64,000 bases of DNA from UBA4427 sp045106235 (GTDB lineage: Bacteria > Myxococcota_A > UBA9160 > UBA4427): contig JBGCEJ010000012.1 in the NCBI GenBank assembly GCA_045106235.1, positions 186,001 to 250,000 on the forward strand, read 5' to 3'. The position numbers were made by a program, and so were the translations under genes. This document shows, piece after piece, positions 1 through 8,573 of the stretch. The first letter of the stretch is position 1, and every line of letters starts with the position of its first letter. A model generated the notes under the pieces. It was not told where the DNA came from and ran no database searches. It saw nothing but the letters and a program-made list of their open reading frames with translations.

Positions 1-59
1 TCGAGAGAAGGCGGCCGATCGGTTTGATGCATGCGGGTGGAGCCGAAGCTCTCGTGCCG

Positions 60-758
60 CTAGCGGCGTCGCGCGGCGAGTCCCGCAAGGCCGAGGCCCA
101 TGAGGAGGGCCGTGCCCGGCTCGGGGACGACGGTGATGTCGACCGAAGCGTTGTTGAACGCCAGGATCTGACCGCCCGCGCCGATCGCGGCGCTACCGAA
201 TTCGCCAACACCGAAGTTGAGCGTGACCGTGTTGGCATCGATGCCCGTCAGGCCAGCCTGTGCGGTGAACTGAACCTGAAAGTGCACGTCGTTGCCGTTC
301 GTCTGAAGGCCGTTGATGCCCGTGTCGAGCGTGCCGTCGGCGTTCACCGAAGAGAGGCTAGCGCCAGCGAAGAGCGAGGTGCGCAGCGGATCGAAGATGG
401 GCGATCCCTGTCCCTGTTCTACGGGAGCCGCTCGGAGGTTGCCCAGGCCGTTGAAGCTGCCGGTCCCAGCGACGAAAACGTCACTGAAAACCTCGGCTGC
501 GACGGAGCCGCCGGACAGGACAAGGTGGTTGTTCAGCGTGGTTCCGTCGTTGTTGACGTCGTATCCCGTGACCAGGATTTCAAGGCCGAAGACGTCTTCC
601 TGAGTGGCGTTCTCAAGGACGAGATCAACCGTGACGGTTTCGCCGTCGAGGAGGAACGTGTTCGAGACGTTGGCGACCGAGATCCCCAATGCGCTGGCCG
701 AAAGCGGCGCAACCATCATTGCGGCGGCGAGCGCGAGGCTCCATTTCTTCGAAATCAT
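60..758 (-). CDS. PEP-CTERM sorting domain protein, copy 1
   Basis: Secreted protein of 232 aa. Residues 1-23 are a signal peptide (MISKK basic start, hydrophobic stretch, cleavage near SASA-LG). The body is rich in beta-strand-type sequence and Asn/Gly/Thr with no cysteine. The C-terminus is a complete PEP-CTERM signal: VVPEPG, a hydrophobic helix, then AARRR. In PEP-CTERM systems such a tail is known to be processed by exosortase at the inner membrane; no exosortase lies in this window. I chose the ATG at 758 rather than 764 because copy 2 keeps only this ATG and both share GAGGT 8 nt upstream. The body could be a cohesin-like beta-sandwich, but that is only an impression. Role unknown; possibly surface or matrix material. 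Confidence 0.85.
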   Translation of the reverse strand: MISKKWSLALAAAMMVAPLSASALGISVANVSNTFLLDGETVTVDLVLENATQEDVFGLEILVTGYDVNNDGTTLNNHLVLSGGSVAAEVFSDVFVAGTGSFNGLGNLRAAPVEQGQGSPIFDPLRTSLFAGASLSSVNADGTLDTGINGLQTNGNDVHFQVQFTAQAGLTGIDANTVTLNFGVGEFGSAAIGAGGQILAFNNASVDITVVPEPGTALLMGLGLAGLAARRR

Positions 759-1174
759 TTGCATCTACCTCTACATCAGCAGTCAAGCCGAATTGCCCAT
801 CGTTCAGAGACCGCGGGGTCCTGAGCCGACGAGTGCACACCACCATGTCACGCAACTTGCGAAACGTCTGGCGCACTTATTCTGAGCTGACCTGGTAGAG
901 GGAAACGCTCCGATCAAGTCGCGATTCCGGACAAGTCCGCGAATCGTCGAAGAGGGGTTCCGCGGCGCTTCCCAACACCATGGCTCTTCGATTGTCTTGA
1001 CGGCAAAAGCCTACTCTTTGCGAGTGGGCTTCGTACGCACCGATATCCTCAACAGAAGGACAGTTGGCTCAGACTCATTTAGAGGCTGTAGCTCTGTCCC
1101 CCTACCTTCCCAGGTCTCGGCCATCATAAACCCAGCGCGAAAAAAGTGGCGCATAAAATCATGACTCGTTGTCC
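759..1174 (-). promoter_or_regulatory. Conserved upstream region of PEP-CTERM copy 1
   Basis: Non-coding stretch upstream of the first PEP-CTERM gene. It is kept in the second copy (1934-2357) in blocks: 891-938 matches 2069-2116 with two differences, and 1032-1052 matches 2210-2230 exactly. I see no credible ORF shared by both copies. It may hold the promoter and a long leader, but no specific promoter element can be assigned by eye. Confidence 0.5.
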
Positions 1175-1178
1175 TTTT

Positions 1179-1210
1179 CGCGATTCCCCTGGGGCGTCAG
1201 GGGAATCGCG
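1179..1210 (-). terminator. Perfect 12-bp stem-loop downstream of PEP-CTERM copy 2
   Basis: CGCGATTCCCCT (1179-1190), an 8-nt loop, then AGGGGAATCGCG (1199-1210). It begins 21 nt after the stop codon of the leftward gene at 1232-1933. There is no T-run on either side, so it may be a processing or mRNA-stabilising hairpin rather than a classical intrinsic terminator. Copy 1 has no equivalent at its 3' end. Confidence 0.45.
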
Positions 1211-1231
1211 ATGGGGCCAACGTGCGTGGGG

Positions 1232-1933
1232 CTAGCGGCGTCGCGCCGCGAGCCCCGCAAGGCCGAGGCCCATCAGGAGGGCCGTGCCCGGCTCGGGGAC
1301 GACGGTGATGTCGACCGAAGCGTTGCTGAAGGCGAGGATCTGGCCATTGGCGCCGATCGCAGCGGAGCCAAACTCCCCGGTCCCGAAGTTGAGGGTGACC
1401 GTGTTGGCGTCGATGCCGGTCAGGCCGGCCTGGGCGGTGAACTGAACCTGGAGATGAACGTCTCCGCCGTTCGTCTGGCCACCGGCGATGCCTGAATCGA
1501 GCGTGCCGTCACCATTCGATGAAGCGAGCGCAGCTCCCAGGAAAAGCGAGGTGCGCAGCGGGTCCATAAAAGGAGGACGTCGACCCTGCTCCGTCGGAGC
1601 CGTTCGCAGGTTGGCGAGGCCGCCGACGCCGCCCACGCCGCCGGGGACGAAAGCGGTACTGAAGACACTGCTTGCGACGACGCCGCCGGAAAGCACCAGG
1701 TGGTTGTTGATGGCCGTGCCGTCGTTCCCGACGTCGTATCCCGTGGCCAAGATCTCAAGGCCGAAGATGTCTTCCTGAGTGACGTTCTCGAGAACGAGAT
1801 CAATCGTGACGGTTTCGCCGTCTAAGAGGAACGTGTTCGAGACGTTGGCGATCGAAATCCCCAATGCGCTGGCCGAAAGCGGCGCAATCATCATTGCGGC
1901 GGCGAGCACGAGGCTCCATTTCTTCGAAATCAT
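1232..1933 (-). CDS. PEP-CTERM sorting domain protein, copy 2
   Basis: Paralogue of the preceding gene, 233 aa, with the same architecture: signal peptide (1-23), beta-rich body, C-terminal VVPEPG-hydrophobic-AARRR anchor. The signal peptide, the strand-forming N-terminal third and about the last 70 residues are almost identical to copy 1. Differences cluster in the middle (about residues 85-150), where copy 2 has a Gly/Val-rich stretch (PGGVGGVGG) and RRPPF in place of QGSPI. The ATG at 1933 has GAGGT upstream at the same spacing as copy 1. It has its own copy of the upstream region, so the two genes can be transcribed separately. Role unknown. Confidence 0.85.
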   Translation of the reverse strand: MISKKWSLVLAAAMMIAPLSASALGISIANVSNTFLLDGETVTIDLVLENVTQEDIFGLEILATGYDVGNDGTAINNHLVLSGGVVASSVFSTAFVPGGVGGVGGLANLRTAPTEQGRRPPFMDPLRTSLFLGAALASSNGDGTLDSGIAGGQTNGGDVHLQVQFTAQAGLTGIDANTVTLNFGTGEFGSAAIGANGQILAFSNASVDITVVPEPGTALLMGLGLAGLAARRR

Positions 1934-2357
1934 TTGCAGCTACCTCTACATCAACATCAGCATTCAAGCCGAATTCCTCGTCGTTCAGAGGCCGCGGGGC
2001 CTGAACCGACGAGTGCGCGCCACCGGTTCCGCAACTTGCGAGACGTCCGGCACACCATTCTTTGCGGACCTGGTAGAGGGAAACGTTCCGATCAAGTCGC
2101 GATTCCGGACGAGTCCTGAAATCGTCAAAGAGGAACTCCGAGGGGCTTCCCAACGCCGCGGCTCTTTGAATGTCTTGGTGGGGAAAGCCCACTCTTTGCG
2201 AGAGGGCTCCGTACGCACCGATATCCTCAATAGATGAAGAACGAAAAGCGCAGGCTCGGATCGAGACTGTGGTTTCGTCCCCACTATCTTCCCAGGTCTC
2301 CGAGGTATTTACCGCAGTTCCGAGCCAAGTGGCGTTCGAAATCATGACTCGTTGTCC
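1934..2357 (-). promoter_or_regulatory. Conserved upstream region of PEP-CTERM copy 2
   Basis: Second copy of the duplicated upstream DNA. The best conserved parts are 2069-2116 and 2210-2230, plus ATGACTCGTTGTCC at 2344-2357. It abuts the region in front of the rightward catabolic operon that begins at 2480, so promoters for both directions probably lie between 2300 and 2470. None is recognisable by eye. Confidence 0.5.
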
Positions 2358-2479
2358 ATTGGATTCCTGCGGGGGCAAAAACTGACGCATAGTTGCTCTG
2401 CCGCAGTTTTCGCACGAGACTGAACGTAGTCTCGCCGTGCGCTGTTGGCCGGCGCATCAAAGCGGAGATGGAGGGCTCG

Positions 2480-3607
2480 ATGAATTTCGGCTTCACCGAA
2501 GAACAGGATTTCTTGCGCGAGGCCGTGCGGAAATTCGTCGATGAGAGGGCTCCCATGGCGGAGGTCCGGACGCTGATGGAGACCGAGCACGCTTCGAGCG
2601 ATGCACTCTGGTCCGAGATGGCGGCGATGGGCTGGCTCGGACTGCTCGTTCCGGACGAATACGGCGGAGCGGGGCTCGGTTGGGTGGACTTCGTTGTCCT
2701 GTTGGGGGAGACGGGGCGAACGCTTCTGCCTTCGCCGCTTTTGTCCTCTGCGTTGGCGATGACAGCGGTCGCCGAGGCGGGTTCGCCCGCGCAGAAAGAG
2801 CAGTGGCTTCCGCGCTTCGCTTCGGGAGAACTGAAGGGAAGTTTGGCCTGGCTTGAAGCCAGTGATATTCCGACCGTCGACGGCATCGCACTGACGGCCG
2901 AGGTCGAGGGAGCGGGTGCCTCGGCGACGCATCTCCTGCGCGGAGAGAAGGCCTTCGTTGCGGATGCCGGGGGCGCAGATGTCTTCGTGCTGATCTACCG
3001 CGATGGCGATGAACTTGCTTTGGCGCTGGTCCCCAAGGAGGCGGAGGGGGTGTCCGTTCGCTCGAATACATCCCTTGATGAGACGAAACGCTCGGGGACG
3101 CTATGCCTAGATGGCGTCCGCGTGGCGCCTGCGGACCGGCTTTCTTCGGCGGATGCTGCGGAGACGGCGGCTTTCTTGCTCGATTGCGGCGCTGTCGCCG
3201 TGACCGCGGAAGCGTTAGGCGCTGCCGAAGGCGCGCTTGCGATCACGGTTCAGTACGCGAAGGACCGCGTTCAGTTCGGTTCACCGATCGGCCGCTATCA
3301 GGGGGTGAAGCATCGCCTCGCGGATATCTGGATGGATACCGAGTCGATCAAGTCCCTCCTTTACTACGGAGCCTGGGCGATTGAAAATGAGCGCTCGGCC
3401 CTGCCGCGTTATGCGTCACTTGCCAAAGCCTACGTGGCGGACGCGTTTACGCGCATCGGTGTGGATTGTGTTCAGCTCCACGGCGCCGTCGGCTACACGC
3501 TTGAATACGATATTCAGCTCTATCTCAAACGGTCAAAATGGGTTCGCGGCGCCTACGGTGATGCGGATTTTCATCGTGACCGACTCGCCAGTCTGAGGGA
3601 TCTCTAA
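2480..3607 (+). CDS. Acyl-CoA dehydrogenase family protein (probable non-canonical subunit)
   Basis: Acyl-CoA dehydrogenase fold, 375 aa, close to the usual length. The N-terminal helical domain opens with the family-typical FGFTEEQDFLREAVRKF. The C-terminal domain has YAKDRVQFGSPIGRYQGVKH and DCVQLHGAVGYTLEYD. The middle FAD/substrate motif is weak: where the next gene has YSEPDVGSD this protein reads WLEASDIPT. Paired acyl-CoA dehydrogenases of the mycobacterial sterol-degradation type form alpha2beta2 enzymes with one divergent subunit, and the TAATG junction with the next gene fits that. The ATG at 2480 is chosen because GGAGGG (2470-2475) precedes it and the family N-terminus starts there. 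Upstream in-frame ATGs at 2393 and 2468 add unrelated sequence. Confidence 0.9.
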   Translation: MNFGFTEEQDFLREAVRKFVDERAPMAEVRTLMETEHASSDALWSEMAAMGWLGLLVPDEYGGAGLGWVDFVVLLGETGRTLLPSPLLSSALAMTAVAEAGSPAQKEQWLPRFASGELKGSLAWLEASDIPTVDGIALTAEVEGAGASATHLLRGEKAFVADAGGADVFVLIYRDGDELALALVPKEAEGVSVRSNTSLDETKRSGTLCLDGVRVAPADRLSSADAAETAAFLLDCGAVAVTAEALGAAEGALAITVQYAKDRVQFGSPIGRYQGVKHRLADIWMDTESIKSLLYYGAWAIENERSALPRYASLAKAYVADAFTRIGVDCVQLHGAVGYTLEYDIQLYLKRSKWVRGAYGDADFHRDRLASLRDL

Positions 3608-4740
3608 TGGACTTTCATTTCAGCGCAGAAGAACAAGCCTTCCGAGACGAAATTCGCTCCTTCCTCGACGAGCATCTCCCGGACCCTGTGCCTCAGGACG
3701 ATCCCGCGTTCTCCGAACTTTGGAACAAGCTGGTCCGCGAGAAGCGGTGGGTCGGTTTTAATTGGCCAACAGAATGGGGCGGCGGCGGCGGTGATCTGAT
3801 TCGTCAGTTCATCTTGAAGGAGGAGATGGCGGCGCGACGTGCGCCCGCGCTCGGCGTGGACTTCATGGGCATTACCTGGGTCGGCCCGGCGATCATTGCG
3901 CATGGCTCTGACGAGCAGCGCGCTGAACATCTTGAGAAGATTCTCGACGGTGAAACGCATTGGTGTACGGGATACTCCGAGCCTGATGTCGGGAGCGATT
4001 TGGCCGCTCTGCAATGTCGTGCGGTCATGGACGGCGATGAGTATGTCATCAACGGCCAGAAGATTTGGACGACCTCGGCGCATTTTGCCTCGCATATTTT
4101 CCTCCTCGTTCGGACAGATCCCAGCGTGGCGAAATGGAAAGGCATTACCTGCCTGCTCGTTCCCATGGATACGCCCGGGATCGAAGTTCAGCCGATCGAA
4201 AATCTCTCCGGCAAGGCCAGCTTTAATCAGGTCTTCTTTAATGACGTGCGGACCAAGGTCTCGAATCGTCTTGGAGCGGAAGGGGAGGGCTGGCGTGTCG
4301 TGATGGGTGCGCTCGCGAATGAGCGTTCCGGGATTTCTGAATCGACCGAGATGGAACAGCATCTCGATTCTCTCCGAGATCTCGCCCGAGGCGCTCGCCG
4401 GAATGGTCGCCCCGCGCTTGAGGATGATGGCGTGCGTCGCCGTCTCGCCGATATGGAGATTCGCATTGAGGCGATGCGCCTGACAGGGCTTCGGCATCTG
4501 ACGGACCAGCTGAACGGGAAGCCTTCCGGCAGCGAAACCGCGATCAATAAGTTGCAGCGCGGCATCCTTGAATTCGAAATGAGTGAACTCACGCTGGAGC
4601 TGCTGGGCAGCGCCGCTGCTGAGCAGGGGCCGCTTCAGCACGAAGCGCTTTCGTGGCATGGGACGGTGATCGGCGGCGGGAGCCCGAATATCCAGCGTAA
4701 TATTATTGGCGAGCGCATCCTTGGCCTCCCGAAGGACTAA
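3607..4740 (+). CDS. Acyl-CoA dehydrogenase
   Basis: FAD-dependent desaturase of acyl-CoA thioesters, 377 aa. It begins MDFHFSAEEQAFRDEIRSFL. It has the canonical middle-domain motif YSEPDVGSDLAALQ and the INGQKIWTTSA segment, and ends with the bacterial FadE-type GGGSPNIQRNIIGERILGLP. Its start codon shares one base with the previous stop (TAATG), so translation is almost certainly coupled and the two products probably form a heteromer. By context it would carry out a beta-oxidation step on the operon's substrate. Length and motifs look intact. Confidence 0.93.
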   Translation: MDFHFSAEEQAFRDEIRSFLDEHLPDPVPQDDPAFSELWNKLVREKRWVGFNWPTEWGGGGGDLIRQFILKEEMAARRAPALGVDFMGITWVGPAIIAHGSDEQRAEHLEKILDGETHWCTGYSEPDVGSDLAALQCRAVMDGDEYVINGQKIWTTSAHFASHIFLLVRTDPSVAKWKGITCLLVPMDTPGIEVQPIENLSGKASFNQVFFNDVRTKVSNRLGAEGEGWRVVMGALANERSGISESTEMEQHLDSLRDLARGARRNGRPALEDDGVRRRLADMEIRIEAMRLTGLRHLTDQLNGKPSGSETAINKLQRGILEFEMSELTLELLGSAAAEQGPLQHEALSWHGTVIGGGSPNIQRNIIGERILGLPKD

Positions 4741-4752
4741 GGAGGACTAAGG

Positions 4753-6459
4753 ATGTCCGAAGCGAAGACGTTAGGCACGCTCGATGCCGCCGAGAAGCTT
4801 GGGGCGGAAATCATGCGCCACGCCCTCCGCGTGGCCGCAGAAGAGGCGAGCATTGTTGTCGTGAAATCTGCGCATTCCGCGATGATCGTGGAAGGGGCAG
4901 ATGCCTGCGCAGGGATCTTGGATCGCGATGCGCGATTGATCACGCTTTCGACCGCGACGAATTTGATGCATGCGGCGAGTCTGCGCTGTTCGCTTCCGGC
5001 GGTGATCGAGGATCATCCGATCGAGACGATGGCGCCGGGCGATGTCTTCGTCATGAACGACTGCTTCCGCGGCGGAATTCATTCGAACGATTTGCTGGTC
5101 TTCCGGCCGGTCTTCCTTGAAGGCGAAGTGGCTTGGTTTACTGGGACACTGATCCATGTTGCAGATCTCGGAAGCTCTTCGGTCGGCGGGATCGTGCCCT
5201 CTGCGACCGATGTTTATGCCGAGGGTTTGCAGCTGCCGCCGGTCCGGCTCTATCAGGCCGGGGTCGCGGTGGACGATATGCATCGCTTGCTCGCGCTGAA
5301 TAGTCGGACGCCAGACCGGGTGCTCGGGGATGTGGGTGCGTTGGTGGCGGGCGTGCATGTCGCGGCGGAACGCATGGATGCGCTGGCGGAGCGTTTCGGA
5401 GCGGCGCGGTTAAAGCAGGGCGTCGACGCGTATCTCACGGGCGCGGAGCAAAGGCTTCGGGATGAACTCGATCAGCTGGCTCCCGGGACCTACCGTGGTG
5501 AGTACCAAGTCGATGGCGACGGAATCGAGGAAGGGCGACAGCCTGTTGTCCGGGTCGAAATCGAAGTCCGCGGAGCCGAAGGGATTCGACTCGACTTTAC
5601 TGAGACCGATGACCAGGCCATGGGCGCGATCAACGCGGGCTTTTCTCAGGCGCTGACCGGCGCGATCTACGCGGTTCGTTGTTTCGTCGATCCGGAAATT
5701 CCCATGAACGAGGGCTGCTTTTCTCCCGTGGAAGTGGTGTTCCGGAAGGGGTCGCTCCTCGATCCCCATGCGCCGGCGGCGTGTGGCGGGCGGGTTGTGG
5801 CCGTCACGGCCGTGTGTGAGGCCGTGGTTCAGGCGCTGAGTCAGGCTCAGCCTGAACGGGCGACGGCGGCGAGCTCGGTGATTCATCCGTATACGCTGGC
5901 GGCGCCGAGCGGGCTCGATCCTTGGCTGCTTCTTTCTTACGAATATGGCGGGTTGGGGGCACGGCGTGGCTCTGATGGTCCGAGCGCGACAGGGGCTTTC
6001 TTTCTCGGCGGGCGGAATACGGTGCCTCAGGTGGAAGCGCTTGAATCGACGCTGCCGATTCGGTTCGACGCCATTCGCTTGGTTGCGGATTCTGGAGGTG
6101 CGGGGCAGTGGCGCGGCGGCTTGGGTGTGGAAACGCGCATCGAAGTGCTGGCCGATTCGGAACTCGCGGTTCGCAGCGAACGCGTCGTCTTGCCGCCCTG
6201 CGGTCGCGAGGGCGGCGCGGATGGTCGCCCGGGAGATCAGTTCGCGGAGGAGGTGGACGGCGAACGTCGTCCTCTGCCCGCGAAGGGCGCGAACCTACCG
6301 CTCGCGAAAGGCGAGCGCTTTGTGCTGACGACTTCGGGCGGCGGCGGGTTAGGCCGACCCGAAGACCGTGACCGGGATGCCTTACGTCGAGATCTCGAAG
6401 AAGGGCTCATTTCTCAGGAAGCCGCGGAGCAGATTTACGGATGGACGCCAGGAAGATGA
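4753..6459 (+). CDS. Hydantoinase B / oxoprolinase family protein
   Basis: Homologue of the HyuB subunit of ATP-dependent N-methylhydantoinase, 5-oxoprolinase and acetone/acetophenone carboxylase-type enzymes, 568 aa. Recognisable HyuB features are the N-terminal EIMRHALRVAAEEASIVVVK, the MAPGDVFVMNDCFRGGIHSND segment (residues about 94-114) and the C-terminal Gly-rich GGGGLGRPEDRD. It follows AGGAG about 8 nt upstream of the ATG and overlaps hyuA by ATGA (6456-6459), as expected for subunits of one complex. It may hydrolyse or carboxylate a cyclic amide or ketone; the substrate cannot be read from sequence. Confidence 0.9.
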   Translation: MSEAKTLGTLDAAEKLGAEIMRHALRVAAEEASIVVVKSAHSAMIVEGADACAGILDRDARLITLSTATNLMHAASLRCSLPAVIEDHPIETMAPGDVFVMNDCFRGGIHSNDLLVFRPVFLEGEVAWFTGTLIHVADLGSSSVGGIVPSATDVYAEGLQLPPVRLYQAGVAVDDMHRLLALNSRTPDRVLGDVGALVAGVHVAAERMDALAERFGAARLKQGVDAYLTGAEQRLRDELDQLAPGTYRGEYQVDGDGIEEGRQPVVRVEIEVRGAEGIRLDFTETDDQAMGAINAGFSQALTGAIYAVRCFVDPEIPMNEGCFSPVEVVFRKGSLLDPHAPAACGGRVVAVTAVCEAVVQALSQAQPERATAASSVIHPYTLAAPSGLDPWLLLSYEYGGLGARRGSDGPSATGAFFLGGRNTVPQVEALESTLPIRFDAIRLVADSGGAGQWRGGLGVETRIEVLADSELAVRSERVVLPPCGREGGADGRPGDQFAEEVDGERRPLPAKGANLPLAKGERFVLTTSGGGGLGRPEDRDRDALRRDLEEGLISQEAAEQIYGWTPGR

Positions 6460-8573
6460 GTGAACGTTGTGTCCTCGGGGCAGATATTGGCGGGACGTTT
6501 ACGGATGTTGTGCTGACGCGAGAAGACGGTCGGCTGCATGTAGCGAAGCAGCTGAGCTCTCCCGATCAGCCGGAGCGAAGCGTGTTGGCCGGAGTGGAGC
6601 GCGTGCTTGAGGAAGCGGGCGTTCCGCCGAGCGCGATCATTCGCTTCGTGCATGGCACAACCCTCGCGACGAATGCGGTCATTGAACGTAAGGGTGCGCG
6701 GGTCGCGTTCGTCACGACGGAAGGCTTCGGCGATTTGCTGCGGATCGGGCGCGAGGCGCGGGTTGAAGAGGATCGATACGACTTGCATTTCCGGCCGGCG
6801 GAAGCGCCGGTTGCCGCGAGCGATACTTTCGAAGTGCGGGAGCGTGTGGACGCGCAGGGCGAGGTGCTCGTTCCCTTTGATGAGGCGCATGCGCGGGGCG
6901 TCGCCAAAGCGATCGCTGCGACGTCGCCTGAGGCCGTGGCGATTTGCTTTCTGCACGCTTATGCCAACCCGGAACACGAACTCGCGATGGAAAAATTGCT
7001 TGGGGAGATGCTGCCCGAAGCGCTGGTCGTCCCTTCTTCTCGCGTTCATCCGGAGATGCGCGAATTTGATCGCGCCAGCACGACACTCTTTACGGCCGAG
7101 GTAGCGCCGCTGATGGCAAGCTATCTCGCGCGACTGAAAGAGGGGCTTGAGCGTCTCGGAATCGTGGCGCCTCTGCAGATCATGGAGTCTTCCGGCGGCG
7201 TGATGGCGGCGGACGTGGCGGCGGAACGCGCGGTGGCGACCCTTGAGTCGGGTGGCGCGGCGGGGGTGATGGCGGCGGCGCGGTTCGCAGAAGTCTATGA
7301 CCTCGCCCATTTGATTTCCTTCGATATGGGCGGGACAACGGCGAAGGCCGGAGTCGTCGAGAACGGGCGACCTTCAGTGGTCCGCGAGCTGCATGTCGGC
7401 GGTCGCGGGAGTTTTGGGGGCAGTCGCGCCGGGACGGGTATGCCGATCAAGACGCCCACGATCGACCTCGCGGAAGTCGGAGCTGGAGGCGGTTCGATCG
7501 CTTGGCTCGATCCAGAGGGCCTGCTTCGCGTGGGCCCGCGCTCGGCGGGCGCAGATCCTGGACCTGCATGTTATGCGCAGGGCGGCACGGCGCCGACGGT
7601 GACCGATGCGAATCTCGTCCTTGGCTATTTATCCCCCGCTCGTTTCGCCGGGGGGAGTCTGTCCCTTGACGCTGCGGCGGCCCATCGCGCGGTGGAAGAG
7701 CAAATTGCAAAGCCGCTTGGGATCAGCGCCACCCGCGCGGCTTGGGCGATTCATGAAGCCGCAAACGCGAATATGGCTTCCGCGATTCACGTGGTGACGG
7801 TTCAGCGCGGACTCGACCCGAGAGAGCATACCCTGGTGGCGTTCGGCGGCGCGGGGCCTATGCATGTGGTGGGGGTGGCGAACCATTTCGGGATTGGCCA
7901 TGTGATTGCGCCGCCGGAAGCGGGTGTCGCGTCGGCGATTGGGATGCAGTCGACGGATCTCACAGCGGAGCTTGGGCGGACGCATCTCCTACGTGGCGAT
8001 GCGCTGAAGAAAGAACGCGCCGCCGCAATTTTCGAGGAGGTTGAGGCCGGGGCGCGCCGAAAGATGGGCGTTGCAGCGGATGAGCCCGGATTGATCGTTG
8101 AGCATCTTCTCGACACGCGCTTTGTGGGCCAGGCGCATGAGCTTTCGATCCCCGTTCCCGATTTGAGCCAGCTGGATGGCGTGCCCGAGACCTTTAAGAA
8201 GCAGGTGGCGGCGCTTTACGGGATTGAGCCGAGCGGCGAGGTTGAGTTCGCCGCTTTCCGCGTGCGGCTCAGACTGCCTGTGCCGCGCCCCGAATTAGTC
8301 CGGGTGCATCGCGCGGTCGGCGAAGGCGAGGCAGCAGACGCGGAACGCAAGGGCCAGGCCTATTTCGGCGGATCCGAAGAGGGCGTTCAGGCACTCGATA
8401 CGACGTTTTTGCGTCGCGAGGCGATGCCCACGGAACATGTTTTTGCAGGGCCTGCGATTGTGGAGGGGCCGGTCGACACTCTGGTCGTTCCGCCAGGATG
8501 GTCGGTTTCGATGGATGAGGTCGGTAGCCTTCACGTGCTGCGTGCAGGTGCCACACGGAGCGGCAAGCTTTGA
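6456..8573 (+). CDS. Hydantoinase A / oxoprolinase family protein
   Basis: HyuA-type subunit, 705 aa, the nucleotide-binding partner of HyuB in the hydantoinase/oxoprolinase/acetone carboxylase superfamily. It opens with the phosphate-binding GADIGGTFTDVVL and has the second ASKHA-type element SFDMGGTTAKAGVV. Other family motifs are FVHGTTLATNAVIERKGA, GAGGGSIAW and FGGAGPMHVV. The start at 6456 is preferred over 6441 because ATG 6456 overlaps the hyuB stop as ATGA and follows a CCAGGAAG ribosome-binding site. It should couple ATP use to the reaction of the HyuAB pair. It ends in a TTGA overlap with the next SDR gene. Confidence 0.9.
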   Translation: MSERCVLGADIGGTFTDVVLTREDGRLHVAKQLSSPDQPERSVLAGVERVLEEAGVPPSAIIRFVHGTTLATNAVIERKGARVAFVTTEGFGDLLRIGREARVEEDRYDLHFRPAEAPVAASDTFEVRERVDAQGEVLVPFDEAHARGVAKAIAATSPEAVAICFLHAYANPEHELAMEKLLGEMLPEALVVPSSRVHPEMREFDRASTTLFTAEVAPLMASYLARLKEGLERLGIVAPLQIMESSGGVMAADVAAERAVATLESGGAAGVMAAARFAEVYDLAHLISFDMGGTTAKAGVVENGRPSVVRELHVGGRGSFGGSRAGTGMPIKTPTIDLAEVGAGGGSIAWLDPEGLLRVGPRSAGADPGPACYAQGGTAPTVTDANLVLGYLSPARFAGGSLSLDAAAAHRAVEEQIAKPLGISATRAAWAIHEAANANMASAIHVVTVQRGLDPREHTLVAFGGAGPMHVVGVANHFGIGHVIAPPEAGVASAIGMQSTDLTAELGRTHLLRGDALKKERAAAIFEEVEAGARRKMGVAADEPGLIVEHLLDTRFVGQAHELSIPVPDLSQLDGVPETFKKQVAALYGIEPSGEVEFAAFRVRLRLPVPRPELVRVHRAVGEGEAADAERKGQAYFGGSEEGVQALDTTFLRREAMPTEHVFAGPAIVEGPVDTLVVPPGWSVSMDEVGSLHVLRAGATRSGKL

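Larger units (their letters stand above)
58..2357. repeat. Tandem duplication of a ~1.17-kb unit (PEP-CTERM gene plus upstream region)
   Basis: Two head-to-tail copies of one unit, about 58-1174 and 1230-2357. Both begin with the same GCTAGCGGCGTCGCGC string (the 3' end of the leftward gene) and both finish with ATGACTCGTTGTCC (1161-1174 and 2344-2357). Between these ends both the coding part and about 400 bp of upstream non-coding DNA can be aligned by eye. The period is about 1.17-1.18 kb. Substitutions are scattered over the whole unit, so the duplication is not recent. Confidence 0.9.

Noticed and set aside
24..824. 266-codon + strand frame over PEP-CTERM copy 1
   Set aside because: Shadow of the minus-strand gene, which has a signal peptide, a paralogue and a sorting signal.
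3604..4659. 351-codon open frame antisense to the acyl-CoA dehydrogenase gene
   Set aside because: It covers a gene with clear family motifs. The translation is Arg/His-rich with no recognisable domain, as expected from third-position GC bias.
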